This document shows positions 25,337-34,281 of a DNA stretch of 64,000 bases, piece by piece; position 1 is the first letter of the stretch; each line of letters begins with the position of its first letter. The notes under the pieces are model-generated. The model was not told where the DNA came from. It did no database searches and worked only from the letters and a program-made list of their open reading frames with translations. Source of the stretch: Granulicella tundricola MP5ACTX9 (GTDB lineage: Bacteria > Acidobacteriota > Terriglobia > Terriglobales > Acidobacteriaceae); contig NC_015064.1 in assembly GCF_000178975.2 (NCBI RefSeq), positions 496,001 to 560,000 of the forward strand, written 5' to 3'. A program made the position numbers and the translations under genes.

Positions 25337-25372
25337 AAGGGCCGCACTTGATTGTGCGGCCCTTGTTTCGTT
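25337..25372 (+). terminator. Terminator between zwf and pgl
   Basis: AAGGGCCGCAC-TTGATT-GTGCGGCCCTT is a perfect 11-bp stem, followed by GTTTCGTT. It lies 15 bp after the zwf stop and 35 bp before pgl. Confidence 0.85.
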
Positions 25373-25406
25373 ATAAGCGCAAGAGAAAGAAAGAGGGTTG
25401 AGAGCT

Positions 25407-26198
25407 ATGCCGCGTCGGGTTGAGGTTTCGGTCAGGGTGTCATCGGGTGCGGGTGAGGTGGCGAAGGCTACTGCTGATTTGTTCGCGAAGGCTGCGGCGG
25501 ATGCGGTGAAGACTCGGGGTGTGGCGAGGATTGCGATTTCGGGTGGGAGTACTCCGAAGGCGGTGTTTGCGCTGCTGGCGAGCGAGCCTTATGTGGGACA
25601 GATTCCCTGGGCGCAGATTCAGTTGTTCTGGGTGGATGAGCGGTGTGTGGGGCCGGACGATCCGGATTCGAACTACGGCATGACGAAGAAGGCGATGCTG
25701 GACAGTGTGCCGCTGCCTGCGGCGAACGTCCACCGGATGGAAGGCGAGATGGACCCGGCGGAGGCTGCGAGCCGGTACGAGGCGGAGATTCGGAACACGT
25801 TCAAGCTGGAAGGGGCGCAGACGCCGACGTTCGACCTGATCCTGCTGGGGATGGGCGATGACGGGCATACGGCGAGCCTGTTTCCGCATACGGAAGGGCT
25901 GGACGAGCTGGCGCGCATCGTCATTGCGAACCATGTGCCGCAGAAGGATACGTGGCGCATGACGCTGACGTGGCCGGTGATTACGCAGGGTCGCGAGGTT
26001 GCGTTTTTGATTGAGGGTGCGGCGAAGGCAGAGATTCTGCACACGGTGATGCAGGGCAAGTATGATCCGGAGACGTATCCATCGCAGTTGATCCGGCCGG
26101 CGAGTGGGCGGCTGACGTTGATGCTGGATACGGCTTCAGCGGCGAAGCTTGAGCTTCCCCCTGTGGTGAATGGCGTGACAACAATGGAGCTTTCATGA
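25407..26198 (+). CDS. pgl: 6-phosphogluconolactonase
   Basis: A 263-residue DevB/SOL-type lactonase that hydrolyses the product of Zwf to 6-phosphogluconate. Seen are RIAISGGSTPKAVFALL, IQLFWVDERCVGPDDPDSNY and LILLGMGDDGHTASLFPHT. The ATG at 25407 is preferred to a TTG nine bases earlier because the purine-rich GAGGG then has proper spacing. Its stop overlaps the glk start by four bases (ATGA), so the two are co-translated. Confidence 0.94.
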   Translation: MPRRVEVSVRVSSGAGEVAKATADLFAKAAADAVKTRGVARIAISGGSTPKAVFALLASEPYVGQIPWAQIQLFWVDERCVGPDDPDSNYGMTKKAMLDSVPLPAANVHRMEGEMDPAEAASRYEAEIRNTFKLEGAQTPTFDLILLGMGDDGHTASLFPHTEGLDELARIVIANHVPQKDTWRMTLTWPVITQGREVAFLIEGAAKAEILHTVMQGKYDPETYPSQLIRPASGRLTLMLDTASAAKLELPPVVNGVTTMELS

Positions 26199-27244
26199 TT
26201 CTGGCTGGTGATGTCGGTGGGACCAAGGTTCATCTGGCGCTGTATAACTTTGTCGGCGGTCAGCCGAAGCTGATTCGCGACCAGAAGTATCCGGCGACGG
26301 AGTTCGGGTCGCTGGATGAGGTGGTGCATGCTTTCCTGGCGGTGGATGGGGATAAGGCGGCCGCCGAGGTCAAGGACGTTGTGGCGGCTTGCTTTGGGTG
26401 CCCGGGGCCGGTGCGGGATGGGCGGATCAAGCTGACGAACCTGCCCTGGTCGCTGGATGTAAGGGACCTGCGGAAGTCGCTGGGGATCGAGCATATTTTT
26501 CTGGTCAACGATCTCGAGGCGAACGGGTACGGCATCGCCGAGCTTGCGCCGAGCGCGATCTTTACGCTGCATCCGGGGGATGTGACGGCGATCGGGCATC
26601 GTGGGCTGATTGCCGCAGGGACCGGGCTGGGCGAGGCGCTGCTGGTGTGGGACGGCAAGAAGCATCAGCCGCTGCCTTCAGAGGGCGGGCATACGGACTA
26701 TGCGCCGAGGACGGATCAGGATATTCGGCTGCTGCAGTATCTGCGGAAGACGCTGAAGGGACGGGTTTCGTTTGAGCGGGTGGTGTCGGGGATTGGGATC
26801 AAGAATGTGTATGCGTTCCTGCGGGATGAGGAGGGCATGGAAGAGCCGGCGTGGCTGAAGGAACGGATGGAGAAGGAAGATCCGAATGCGGTGATCGGCA
26901 CGTGTGCGGAGGATGGGTCCAGCGAGATCTGCTATGAGACGATGCAGATCTTTGCGGCGGCTTATGGGGCTGAGACGGGGAATATCGCGTTGAAGGTGCT
27001 GGCTGCGGGTGGGATGTACCTGGGGGGTGGCGTTGCGCCAAAGATTTTGAAGACGCTGCAGAGTGGGAAGTTCATGGAGGCTTACCTGGATAAGGGGCGG
27101 CTGTCTCCGGTGCTGGAGGCGATTCCGGTAAGGGTGATTCTGGATGATACTTGTGCGCTTCTGGGGGCGGCTGCTTATGCGGAGAGTCGGGCTTCTGAAC
27201 TTACCGGGCACTCTGAGCGGGTGGCTTCTTATCATGCGGGGTAG
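26195..27244 (+). CDS. glk: Glucokinase
   Basis: A 349-residue bacterial glucokinase (the Glk family rather than ROK). It has the ATP-binding LAGDVGGTKVHLALY, the substrate motif FLVNDLEANGYG with catalytic Asp, AAGTGLGEALL, and PSEGGHTDYAP. It makes glucose-6-phosphate from free glucose. With pgl immediately before it and zwf just upstream, it feeds the oxidative pentose phosphate pathway, and the GH15 enzyme nearby could supply its glucose. The four-base overlap with pgl indicates an operon. Confidence 0.95.
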   Translation: MILAGDVGGTKVHLALYNFVGGQPKLIRDQKYPATEFGSLDEVVHAFLAVDGDKAAAEVKDVVAACFGCPGPVRDGRIKLTNLPWSLDVRDLRKSLGIEHIFLVNDLEANGYGIAELAPSAIFTLHPGDVTAIGHRGLIAAGTGLGEALLVWDGKKHQPLPSEGGHTDYAPRTDQDIRLLQYLRKTLKGRVSFERVVSGIGIKNVYAFLRDEEGMEEPAWLKERMEKEDPNAVIGTCAEDGSSEICYETMQIFAAAYGAETGNIALKVLAAGGMYLGGGVAPKILKTLQSGKFMEAYLDKGRLSPVLEAIPVRVILDDTCALLGAAAYAESRASELTGHSERVASYHAG

Positions 27245-27319
27245 CGGTAAAGGCGTGTGGATTGGGTGTGGGAGATCAGGTCCCGGGTAGTCGCAGTGGA
27301 GTTTGTGATTGGGAGAACA

Positions 27320-27507
<188 letters not shown>

Positions 27508-27667
27508 GTGGGGAGGTGGGGGCCTCCTTCTGCGGCGTGCTGTGGGTGAGTGTGTCTTGCTTGCGTGCGTCGATATGACGTAGCCTTGGCTTACTTCTGT
27601 AGGAAGAGTTCCGCTTATCTCTCTCGATCTCTCGCACCGCGCCAATCTCGTTGAAAACCCTGAACTG

Positions 27668-28354
27668 ATGGATCAGCCTTGCAGCTTTGAAGAGCTGCGT
27701 GGGTGCCTGCGGGATATCTCGCAGGTGAACCGGCTTACGTTTGCGTATCGGCCTACGCTGCACTGGCTGGACTATGTTTATTCGGTCATGCCGCGGCAGG
27801 AGAAGCCTCTGCACATCGTCGACGTGGGGTGCGGGTATGGGGATATGCTGCGGCGCATCTATGAGTGGGCGGAGTGGCGAAGGGTGCCGGTGGTGCTGAC
27901 GGGGATCGACCTGAACAAGGATGCGATCCGGGCGGCGCGGGAGGTGACGCATCCGGGACGGGTGACTTATCTGGCGGGGGATGCGTATAGCTTCGAGCCT
28001 GCCGGGGGGATCGATATCGTAGTGAGCTCGCTGATGACGCACCATATGGAGGACGCGGAGATCGTCGAGTTCATCCGGTGGATGGATGCGAAGACGCGGA
28101 TTGGGTGGTTTATCAACGATCTGCATCGGCAGGCGGTGCCTTATCGTTTATTTCGTGCGCTGACCTGGTTTACAACGTGGCATCGCTTCGTCAAACACGA
28201 TGGGCCGGTTTCAATTCTGCGGAGTTTCAGGCGGGAGGATTGGCTGGAGTTGATTGAGGCGGCTAAGGTGCCGGAGAAGACGTATGCGGTGAAGGAGTAC
28301 AAGCCGGCGCGATTGTGTGTGGCGAGGATGAAAGAACTAGGGCCTAGAGCCTAG
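27668..28354 (+). CDS. Class I SAM-dependent methyltransferase
   Basis: A 228-residue methyltransferase. The SAM-binding motif I is HIVDVGCGYGDMLRRIYEWA, motif II LTGIDLNKDAI, then VTYLAGDAYSF and DIVVSSLMTHHM. The substrate is unknown; relatives sit in polyketide, lipid or quinone modification clusters. The frame stays open about 28 codons upstream, with plausible coding sequence (VPLISLDLSHRANLVENPEL) but no ATG, GTG or TTG. The true start may therefore lie upstream at a rare codon. The last five codons and the stop are made by the start of the heptamer array at 28340, so the repeat has reached into the gene end. Confidence 0.82.
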   Translation: MDQPCSFEELRGCLRDISQVNRLTFAYRPTLHWLDYVYSVMPRQEKPLHIVDVGCGYGDMLRRIYEWAEWRRVPVVLTGIDLNKDAIRAAREVTHPGRVTYLAGDAYSFEPAGGIDIVVSSLMTHHMEDAEIVEFIRWMDAKTRIGWFINDLHRQAVPYRLFRALTWFTTWHRFVKHDGPVSILRSFRREDWLELIEAAKVPEKTYAVKEYKPARLCVARMKELGPRA

Positions 28355-28437
28355 AGCCTAGGGAACAGGGAACAGGGAACAGGGAACAGGGAACAGGGAA
28401 CAGGGAACAGGGAATAGGGATTAGGGCCTAGATCAGG
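28340..28437 (+). repeat. Heptamer tandem array GGGAACA and variants, 14 units
   Basis: Units in order are GGGCCTA, two GAGCCTA, seven perfect GGGAACA (28361-28409), GGGAATA, GGGATTA, GGGCCTA and GATCAGG. It fills the gap between the methyltransferase and the M1 peptidase and overlaps the last 15 bases of the former. Confidence 0.92.
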
Positions 28438-28452
28438 GATTGGTGGTTTTGG

Positions 28453-30993
28453 ATGAAGTGGTGGGTTGCGGTTGCGGGTGTGGTTGGTGGTGCGGTGGTT
28501 GTGGCGGGTGCCTGGGGGCAGCGGTTGCCGGGGAATGTGCGGGCTGAGCATTATTCGCTGCGGCTTGCGCCGGATATTGCGGGGGCTACTTTTACGGGGT
28601 CGGAGACGATCGATGTGGTGCTGGCGCAGCCTGGCGCGACGATTACTTTGAATGCGGCGGAGTTGAAGATTGGGGCGGTGACTGCCGGGGGGCAGAGTGG
28701 GGTGGTGAGCTATGACGTGGGCAAGGAGCAGGCTACGTTTACGTTTGCGAAGGCGCTTCCTGCGGGGTGGGTGGCTTTGGAGATTGCGTATGCGGGGGTG
28801 CTGAACGATAAGCTGCGGGGGTTCTATCTTTCGAAGTCGAAGACGCGGAGCTATGCGGTGACGCAGTTCGAATCGACCGATGCGCGACGGGCTTTTCCTA
28901 GTTTCGATGAGCCTGCGCTGAAGGCTGCGTTCGATGTGGCGTTGACGGTGGATGGGGGGGATACGGCGATCTCGAATACGAATATCGTGTCCGATGTGCC
29001 GGCTGCGGGTGGGAAACATACGCTGACGTTTGCGACTACGCCGAAGATGTCGACTTATCTTGTGGCGTTTCTGGTGGGGGACTTTGCTTGCTCTAAGGGT
29101 AAGGCGGAGGGGGTGCCGATCCGGGTTTGCAGTACGCCGGATAAGGTCAAGCTGACGCCGTTTGCGCTGGCTGCGGCGGAACACTTTTTGACTTACTACG
29201 ACCGTTATTTTGGGATCAAGTATCCGATGCCGAAGCTGGATTTGATTGGGATTCCGGACTTTGAGGCGGGGGCGATGGAGAACTTTGGAGCCATCACGTA
29301 TCGCGAGACGGAGCTGCTGGTGGACGAGAAGGAGAGCACGATCACGTCCAGGAAACGGGTGGCGCAGGTGGTGGCGCATGAGATGGCGCACCAGTGGTTC
29401 GGGGACATGGTGACGATGGATTGGTGGGACAATCTGTGGCTGAATGAAGGGTTTGCGACGTGGATGGAGAGCAAGGCGGCGGGCGAGTGGCACCCGGAGT
29501 GGCACTATGACGAGGACGCGGCGGATGAGCTGAACAGCACGCTGAACTATGACTCGGACAGGACGACGCGGGCGATCAGGGCGAAGGCGGATACGCCGGC
29601 GGAGATTGCGGAGGCGTTCGACGGGATTGCGTATGGGAAGGCGGGGGCGGTGATCGGGATGGTGGAGGAGTACGTTGGGCCGGAGGTTTTCCGGCGCGGC
29701 GTGCATGAGTACCTGACGGCGCATCTTTATGGGAATGCTACGGCGGAGGACTTTTGGGGTACGCAGACCTCTGTGTCGGGGAAGCCGGTGGATCGGGTGA
29801 TGAGGGGGTATATCGACAAGCCGGGGGTTCCGCTGCTGACGTTTGGGGAGCGTGGTCCGGGTGGGTATCCGGTGCGGCAGGGGCGGTTCTTGTTTGGTGG
29901 GGCGGTGGATGGGGATTGGACGGTGCCGGTTTGCTTGAAGAGCGGGTGTGAGCTGGCTTCGGGGAGTCAGGCGGTGGTGGCGGCTCCGGCGGGTAGTTTG
30001 TTTTATGCGAATGCGGGGGGTAAGGGGTACTATCGGACGGCTTATACGGAGGCGCAGGTGAGGGCGATTACGGGGGCGGTGGGGTCGCTGACGGTGGCGG
30101 AGCGGGTGGGCTTTCTGGGGGACCGTTGGGCGCTGACGCGGGCGGGGCAGGGGTCGGTGGGGGACTATCTGGATCTGGTGCTGGCGGTGAAGAAGGACCC
30201 GAGCGCGCAGGTGCTGGAGACGGCGCTGGATACGCTGGGTGTGATTCGGGCGCGGATTGCTACGGAGGATGACCGGACAAAATTCGACAATGTGGTGCTG
30301 AACCAGTTGGGGTCGGTGTGGCAGGAGTATGCGAAGCCGGGGAAGCAGGAGGACTTTGAGCGGCAGTCGATCCGGGCGGAGCTTTTTCAGGCTCTGGGGG
30401 CTGCGGGCGATCCGAAGGTCTTGGCGCAGGCGCACCAGTTGACGGCGGAGCTGCTGAGCGGGCATCGGCCGGGGGATGACGATTTGGTGGATGCTTCGGT
30501 GGTCCTGTCTGCCTCGACCGGCGATGAGGCTTTTTATGACAAGCTGCAGATTGTGGCGGAGAAGGCGGACGATCCGGGGCTGCAGAGTGAGGCTCGGGAG
30601 ACGCTGGCGCAGTTCAGGAACCCGCTGCTGGTGATCCGGACGCTGGAGTATGCGGTGTCGGCTAAGGTGCGGAACCAGGATGCGTGGGTGCTGATTGCGG
30701 TGGAGTTGAGCCAGGCGCAGACGCAGGGGATTGCGTGGCAGTGGGTGCAGAAGAACTGGGATCGGGTGCAGGGGCAGTTGACTACGGCGAGCGGGGGGCA
30801 GTTGATTTCGGCTACCGGGGCGTTTTGTACGGTGGGGCAGAGGGATGAGGTGGAGAGCTTCTTTGCGGCGCATCCGGTGGAGGCTTCGGAGAGATCGGTG
30901 GCTAAGGCGCTGGATTCGATCGATGATTGTGTGCACCTGCGGGAGTCGCAGGAGGGGAATTTGAAGGTCTGGCTGGGGAAGCGGGCGCGGTAG
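28453..30993 (+). CDS. M1 family metallo-aminopeptidase, exported
   Basis: An 846-residue zinc aminopeptidase. An N-terminal hydrophobic signal (residues 1-22, ending VAGAWGQ) points to export. The exopeptidase motif GAMEN is at 273-277. The zinc site HEMAHQWFGD (His309, Glu310, His313) is completed by NEGFA (Glu332). A Tyr in the catalytic domain (IAYGKAGAVI) stabilises the transition state. The C-terminal helical ERAP1-like domain covers about 560-846. It trims N-terminal residues from peptides in the periplasm. A very long opposing frame covers the same DNA but is a composition artefact. Confidence 0.93.
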   Translation: MKWWVAVAGVVGGAVVVAGAWGQRLPGNVRAEHYSLRLAPDIAGATFTGSETIDVVLAQPGATITLNAAELKIGAVTAGGQSGVVSYDVGKEQATFTFAKALPAGWVALEIAYAGVLNDKLRGFYLSKSKTRSYAVTQFESTDARRAFPSFDEPALKAAFDVALTVDGGDTAISNTNIVSDVPAAGGKHTLTFATTPKMSTYLVAFLVGDFACSKGKAEGVPIRVCSTPDKVKLTPFALAAAEHFLTYYDRYFGIKYPMPKLDLIGIPDFEAGAMENFGAITYRETELLVDEKESTITSRKRVAQVVAHEMAHQWFGDMVTMDWWDNLWLNEGFATWMESKAAGEWHPEWHYDEDAADELNSTLNYDSDRTTRAIRAKADTPAEIAEAFDGIAYGKAGAVIGMVEEYVGPEVFRRGVHEYLTAHLYGNATAEDFWGTQTSVSGKPVDRVMRGYIDKPGVPLLTFGERGPGGYPVRQGRFLFGGAVDGDWTVPVCLKSGCELASGSQAVVAAPAGSLFYANAGGKGYYRTAYTEAQVRAITGAVGSLTVAERVGFLGDRWALTRAGQGSVGDYLDLVLAVKKDPSAQVLETALDTLGVIRARIATEDDRTKFDNVVLNQLGSVWQEYAKPGKQEDFERQSIRAELFQALGAAGDPKVLAQAHQLTAELLSGHRPGDDDLVDASVVLSASTGDEAFYDKLQIVAEKADDPGLQSEARETLAQFRNPLLVIRTLEYAVSAKVRNQDAWVLIAVELSQAQTQGIAWQWVQKNWDRVQGQLTTASGGQLISATGAFCTVGQRDEVESFFAAHPVEASERSVAKALDSIDDCVHLRESQEGNLKVWLGKRAR

Positions 30994-31111
30994 AAAAAGC
31001 AAGGCGTAACGCGGATAAAAACGATAAAAGCGGGATAAGAGAGGAGGGTGGGGTGGTGGGGTTTCTTGTTGAGCGCCGAGGTGGGGAAGAGGGTGTCTTT
31101 GGGTAAAAACT

Positions 31112-31672
31112 TTATGGATTGAGCTTGAGCCAGGTTTCTAGTTCGGACAGAGAGGCGATTTTTTTGTGGGGGTGGGGGCAGGGGGTTTGCTCGGTGCCTG
31201 CTATGAGGAAGGCTTGGTGGAGGCCTGCGGCGGTGGCGGCGGCTATGTCGGAGCAGCGGTCGCCGATGAGGATGGATTGGGAGAGGTCGAGGTTCAGGTC
31301 TCGGGCGGCGCGGTGGATCATGCCGGGGCTGGGCTTGCGGTCTTCGTGTTCGCGCTTGAAGTCGCCTATGCCGTGGGTGGGGTGGTAGGGGCAGTGGTAG
31401 ACGGCGTCCAGGGTGACTTCGTGGCGCAGGAATTCGGTGCGCATCCAGGTCATGAGGGTCTCGAACTGGGTGGTGGTGTAGAGGCCCCGGGCTATGCCGG
31501 ATTGGTTGGTGACGATGACTAGTTTGTAGCCCAGGCGCTGGGCTGTTTGGGTTAGGGCGAAGATGCCTGGCAGGAAGACTACGTCTTCAGGGCGGTGGAG
31601 GTAGCCGATCTCTTCGTTGATGACGCCGTCGCGGTCCAGGAAGAGGGCTTTGGATTTGGTTTTATTGGGCAT
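31112..31672 (-). CDS. gmhB: D-glycero-D-manno-heptose 1,7-bisphosphate 7-phosphatase
   Basis: A 186-residue HAD-IIIA phosphatase for ADP-heptose synthesis in LPS core formation. Motif I is LFLDRDGVINEE, motif II is IVTNQSGIARG, and the motif III/IV region is RKPSPGM and ILIGDRCSDIAAA. Canonical GmhB has a zinc site of the form CxH...CxC. Here CPYHP is kept, but the second half reads HEDRKP without the cysteines, so the zinc loop is incomplete. The start overlaps the end of the heptosyltransferase gene by 11 bp, indicating one operon for LPS core assembly. Confidence 0.87.
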   Translation of the reverse strand: MPNKTKSKALFLDRDGVINEEIGYLHRPEDVVFLPGIFALTQTAQRLGYKLVIVTNQSGIARGLYTTTQFETLMTWMRTEFLRHEVTLDAVYHCPYHPTHGIGDFKREHEDRKPSPGMIHRAARDLNLDLSQSILIGDRCSDIAAATAAGLHQAFLIAGTEQTPCPHPHKKIASLSELETWLKLNP

Positions 31673-32732
31673 AGGGAGGAAAGCGAATCACAGAGGGCAC
31701 GGAGGAAAAGAGAGAGGGCTTGTTGGGTTGGGTTTGGAGGAGTTGAAGGATCTGGTGGGTGACGGCGGTGGGGGTGATCTGGCGCATGCAGTCGTTGCTG
31801 GGGCAGGGGGCGAAGTCTCGGCCGTCGTAGCAGGGGCGGCAGGCGAAGTGTTCTCCTCCCCAGAGGGCTAGCGTGCCGGGGCGCTGGGGGAGGCGGCCGT
31901 GGGGGTCGGTGGGGCCGAAGAGGGTGACGATGGCGACGCGGGTGATGCCTGCCAGGTGCAGGGGGCCGGTGTCGTGGGTGACCATCACGTCTGAATCGTC
32001 GAGGAGGGCGAGGGTTTCCGGGAGTTTGAGTTTGCCTATGAGATTGGTGACTTGGAGCGAGGCGAACGACTCTGTGATCCAGGCGTCGTCTGGGCCTCCT
32101 ATGAGGACTACCTCTATGTTTTGGGCGAGGAGTTGGCGGGTTAGTTCTACGTAGAGCTCGGGGGGCCAGCGGCGGAGGAGGTCGTCGCGGAGGAGGTTGC
32201 GGGCGCCGGCGGGGGCCAGGATGACGCGGGCGTGGCCGGGGGTGCGGGGGTGGGGGGATGGTGGGAGGTTGGGGGCGGGGATGGGGGCTAGCTGCGTGGG
32301 GCGGACGTGGTCGGGGAGGTTGAGGAGGATGCGGGCGTACTCGTCTGTGTGGTGGCGGCCGGGGAGGAGCTGGAAGCGGCGGTCGGTGGTGGAGAGCATG
32401 AGGCGGCGCGTGGCGCGGACGGGCAAGGTGAGGATGCGGTAGCGGGGGTCGTAGTAGAGGTTGGCGACGAGATCGTAATGGCGGCCTGCGAGGGTGCGCC
32501 ACATCTTTGCGATGACTTTGAGCTTGGCAAGGGGGCTGCCTTTGAGGAGGGCTCGGTCGTCGATGAGGATTGGGTTGATCCAGGGATAGAGAGCCAGGAT
32601 GGGGGCTACGGTGGGGCTGCAGATCCAGTCGATGCGGAAGCCCTGAAGGTGGAGGGCATGGGCGGCGGGGATCGCCATGATGACGTCACCGATGGCACCG
32701 AATTTGAGGATGAGGACGCTGGGCTGGGGCAT
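31662..32732 (-). CDS. Glycosyltransferase family 9 (heptosyltransferase-like)
   Basis: A 356-residue GT9 protein. Hallmarks are LKFGAIGDVIMAIPAAHALH at the N-terminus and HDTGPLHLAGI plus LFGPTDPHGRLPQ in the C-terminal nucleotide-sugar domain. It probably adds ADP-heptose or a related sugar to lipid A core at the cytoplasmic face. It is upstream of gmhB in the same operon. The last residues (SLFSSVPSVIRFP) are encoded by a dispersed intergenic repeat read antisense, so the C-terminal tail was apparently gained by repeat insertion or gene extension. Confidence 0.88.
   Translation of the reverse strand: MPQPSVLILKFGAIGDVIMAIPAAHALHLQGFRIDWICSPTVAPILALYPWINPILIDDRALLKGSPLAKLKVIAKMWRTLAGRHYDLVANLYYDPRYRILTLPVRATRRLMLSTTDRRFQLLPGRHHTDEYARILLNLPDHVRPTQLAPIPAPNLPPSPHPRTPGHARVILAPAGARNLLRDDLLRRWPPELYVELTRQLLAQNIEVVLIGGPDDAWITESFASLQVTNLIGKLKLPETLALLDDSDVMVTHDTGPLHLAGITRVAIVTLFGPTDPHGRLPQRPGTLALWGGEHFACRPCYDGRDFAPCPSNDCMRQITPTAVTHQILQLLQTQPNKPSLFSSVPSVIRFPPYAQ
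31680..31720. repeat. Dispersed AGCGAATCACAGAGGGC element, copy 2, inside the GT9 gene end
   Basis: AAGCGAATCACAGAGGGCAC with the GGAG-plus-purine run, on the plus strand, matches the copies at 21519 and 33241. It forms the last codons of the GT9 gene on the opposite strand. Confidence 0.75.
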
Positions 32733-32841
32733 GAAAACTTCGCTGCGCTAAGGATATAGGCGCAACCCGGCTGTGGGGAAAGGTTGCGCGCAACAGGTGC
32801 GGGAAAGGGCGTGTTCCTACAAGTGCAGCACGGAGGATGTC

Positions 32842-33165
32842 ATGAAAATCACAAACGTAAAAGCGATGGTCGCAAAGGTAATGACGGTTGGCTTACTGGC
32901 AGGCGCGGTTGTGATGGCGGCTCCTGCGGCACAGGCCCAGGTACGGGTTGGGATCGGCATTGGTGTTCGTGGGCCGGTTTATGGTGGACCTGCCTATGGC
33001 GGACCTGTGTATGCCGCTCCGGTTTATGGGCGTGGGTATGGGTATGGCTACGGCTATGGATACCCGGGCTACTATGGGCGTCGCGAGGTGATTGTGCGGC
33101 ATGATGACTGGCGTCGTGGACGGGACTTCGACCGTGATCGTCACTATGGCTACTATGGCCGCTGA
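32842..33165 (+). CDS. Small secreted Gly/Tyr-rich protein
   Basis: A 107-residue protein with a signal peptide (MKITNVKAMVAKVMTVGLLA, cleavage near AQA-QV). The mature part is a low-complexity segment of Gly, Tyr and Pro (about residues 45-80: GGPAYGGPVYAAPVYGRGYG), followed by a basic, Arg/Asp-rich tail with DDWRRGRDFDRDRHYGYYGR. It has no catalytic motif. Similar small proteins are common in Acidobacteriota and Proteobacteria, with unknown roles at the envelope. The ATG at 32842 has GGAGG upstream. A good terminator follows, so it is a single-gene unit. Confidence 0.8.
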   Translation: MKITNVKAMVAKVMTVGLLAGAVVMAAPAAQAQVRVGIGIGVRGPVYGGPAYGGPVYAAPVYGRGYGYGYGYGYPGYYGRREVIVRHDDWRRGRDFDRDRHYGYYGR

Positions 33166-33196
33166 ACCACTGCTTTAGCCCAGTTCTCTCCCAGAT

Positions 33197-33231
33197 GCCC
33201 TGCCGGACCAACCAGTCCGGTGGGGCTTTTT
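33197..33231 (+). terminator. Terminator after the Gly/Tyr-rich gene
   Basis: GCCC-TG-CCGGAC and GTCCGG-TG-GGGC form a 12-bp stem with two wobble pairs and a 6-base loop, followed by TTTTTAT. Confidence 0.85.
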
Positions 33232-33240
33232 ATCGCTGGA

Positions 33241-33300
33241 AAGGAAAGCGAATCACGGAGGGCACGGAGAGAAAGGCGAGAACGCGGAGGAAAGGCAAAG
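33241..33300. repeat. Dispersed AGCGAATCACRGAGGGC element, copy 3
   Basis: AAGCGAATCACGGAGGGCAC followed by GGAGAGAAAGGCGAG. It abuts the stop of the minus-strand gene at 33302. Confidence 0.75.
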
Positions 33301-33301
33301 G

Positions 33302-34003
33302 CTATTGGTCTGGGGTGTCGGCTTCTTCTATGAGGGAGCTTAGGCCAACTACGTCGAAGGTCATGGGGTCTCCGCCGGTGGGTTTGAGGGTGACGCGGAC
33401 GGGGAGGCGTTGCCAGGTGGCGGGTTGGCAGACGGGGATGAAGTGGTTGGGCTGGGGCCAGGGGCCGATGAGGCGCTGGACGATGGCTCGGCGTGATCCG
33501 AGCTGGGCGACCACGGCGAAGAGGCCGCCTTTGACGGCGGTGGAGGTGCCGCAGTAGGCGGCGTAGTCGCGGAACCAGACGGCGTTGGAGACGAGGGGGT
33601 CGAAGTCCGGGAGGTGGAGGGCGGTGATGTGGCCGGTCTGGCGGTCTACGAGGAGCCAGGGGCCGGGCTGCCAGACCCAGCGGGGCTCGCGGTCGGCGGG
33701 GAGGGCGTCGTTGAGGCGGAGGGCTCGGCGGATGGTGAAGGAACGGTCGGTGACGTCGTGGGGCTCGCCGATGGTCCACTCGCGCTGGCGCTCGTCGACG
33801 ATGAGGGGACGGATTTTGAGGGTGGTGGTGTCTTCGTTTTTTTCGTCGGGGGTGGTGTCGGGTGGGGTGTAGGGGACCTTGCGGAGGGGGCCGAGGGTGA
33901 CGACGTGGAGCTTTGGGGGTTTGGCGAGCTTGGCGGGGGCGGGTTGGGCTGCGAAAGGGATGGCGAGCAGCAGAGGCACGAGAGCGGAAGGGAGGATCTG
34001 CAT
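33302..34003 (-). CDS. Conserved-looking secreted protein of unknown function
   Basis: A 233-residue protein with a signal peptide (MQILPSALVPLLLAIPFAAQ). The mature part begins with a Pro/Lys-rich stretch, then mixed beta-type sequence such as RPLIVDERQREWTIGEPHDV, SNAVWFRDYAAYCGTSTAVK and GLFAVVAQLGSRRAIVQRLI. No motif is recognised. The upstream open frame to 34252 is rejected as a start because the signal peptide begins at 34003. It is divergent from bactofilin across 278 bp, which holds promoter sequence for both but no recognisable operator. Confidence 0.65.
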   Translation of the reverse strand: MQILPSALVPLLLAIPFAAQPAPAKLAKPPKLHVVTLGPLRKVPYTPPDTTPDEKNEDTTTLKIRPLIVDERQREWTIGEPHDVTDRSFTIRRALRLNDALPADREPRWVWQPGPWLLVDRQTGHITALHLPDFDPLVSNAVWFRDYAAYCGTSTAVKGGLFAVVAQLGSRRAIVQRLIGPWPQPNHFIPVCQPATWQRLPVRVTLKPTGGDPMTFDVVGLSSLIEEADTPDQ

Positions 34004-34281
34004 GGGGCGACGGTATTCGCGTCGGTGGGCGTGTGCAAGAAGAAAATTCCGGGGTTTGGAAGGGGAGGGGGCAAGAAATTCGCGGGTTGATGGCAACTCT
34101 GGCACCCCCTGGAAGATTGTTGGTGCGGAAGGCTGTGAACGTCGCAGATTTGCACGAAACGCACACCACCAAAGTAGTATTGTGGTCTTAGCGCGGATGC
34201 CGCAATACGGCAACGCGAACCGCGCGTGGCTCAGTCCCAGGCGAGCGGACACATTCGTAGCAAAGGAAGGAATTAAGAACT

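Noticed and set aside
28351-31002. An 883-codon open frame on the minus strand opposite the M1 aminopeptidase
   Set aside because: It is Arg/His/Pro/Leu-rich with no domain, an antisense artefact of G-ending codons in the true gene. It also runs through the heptamer array.
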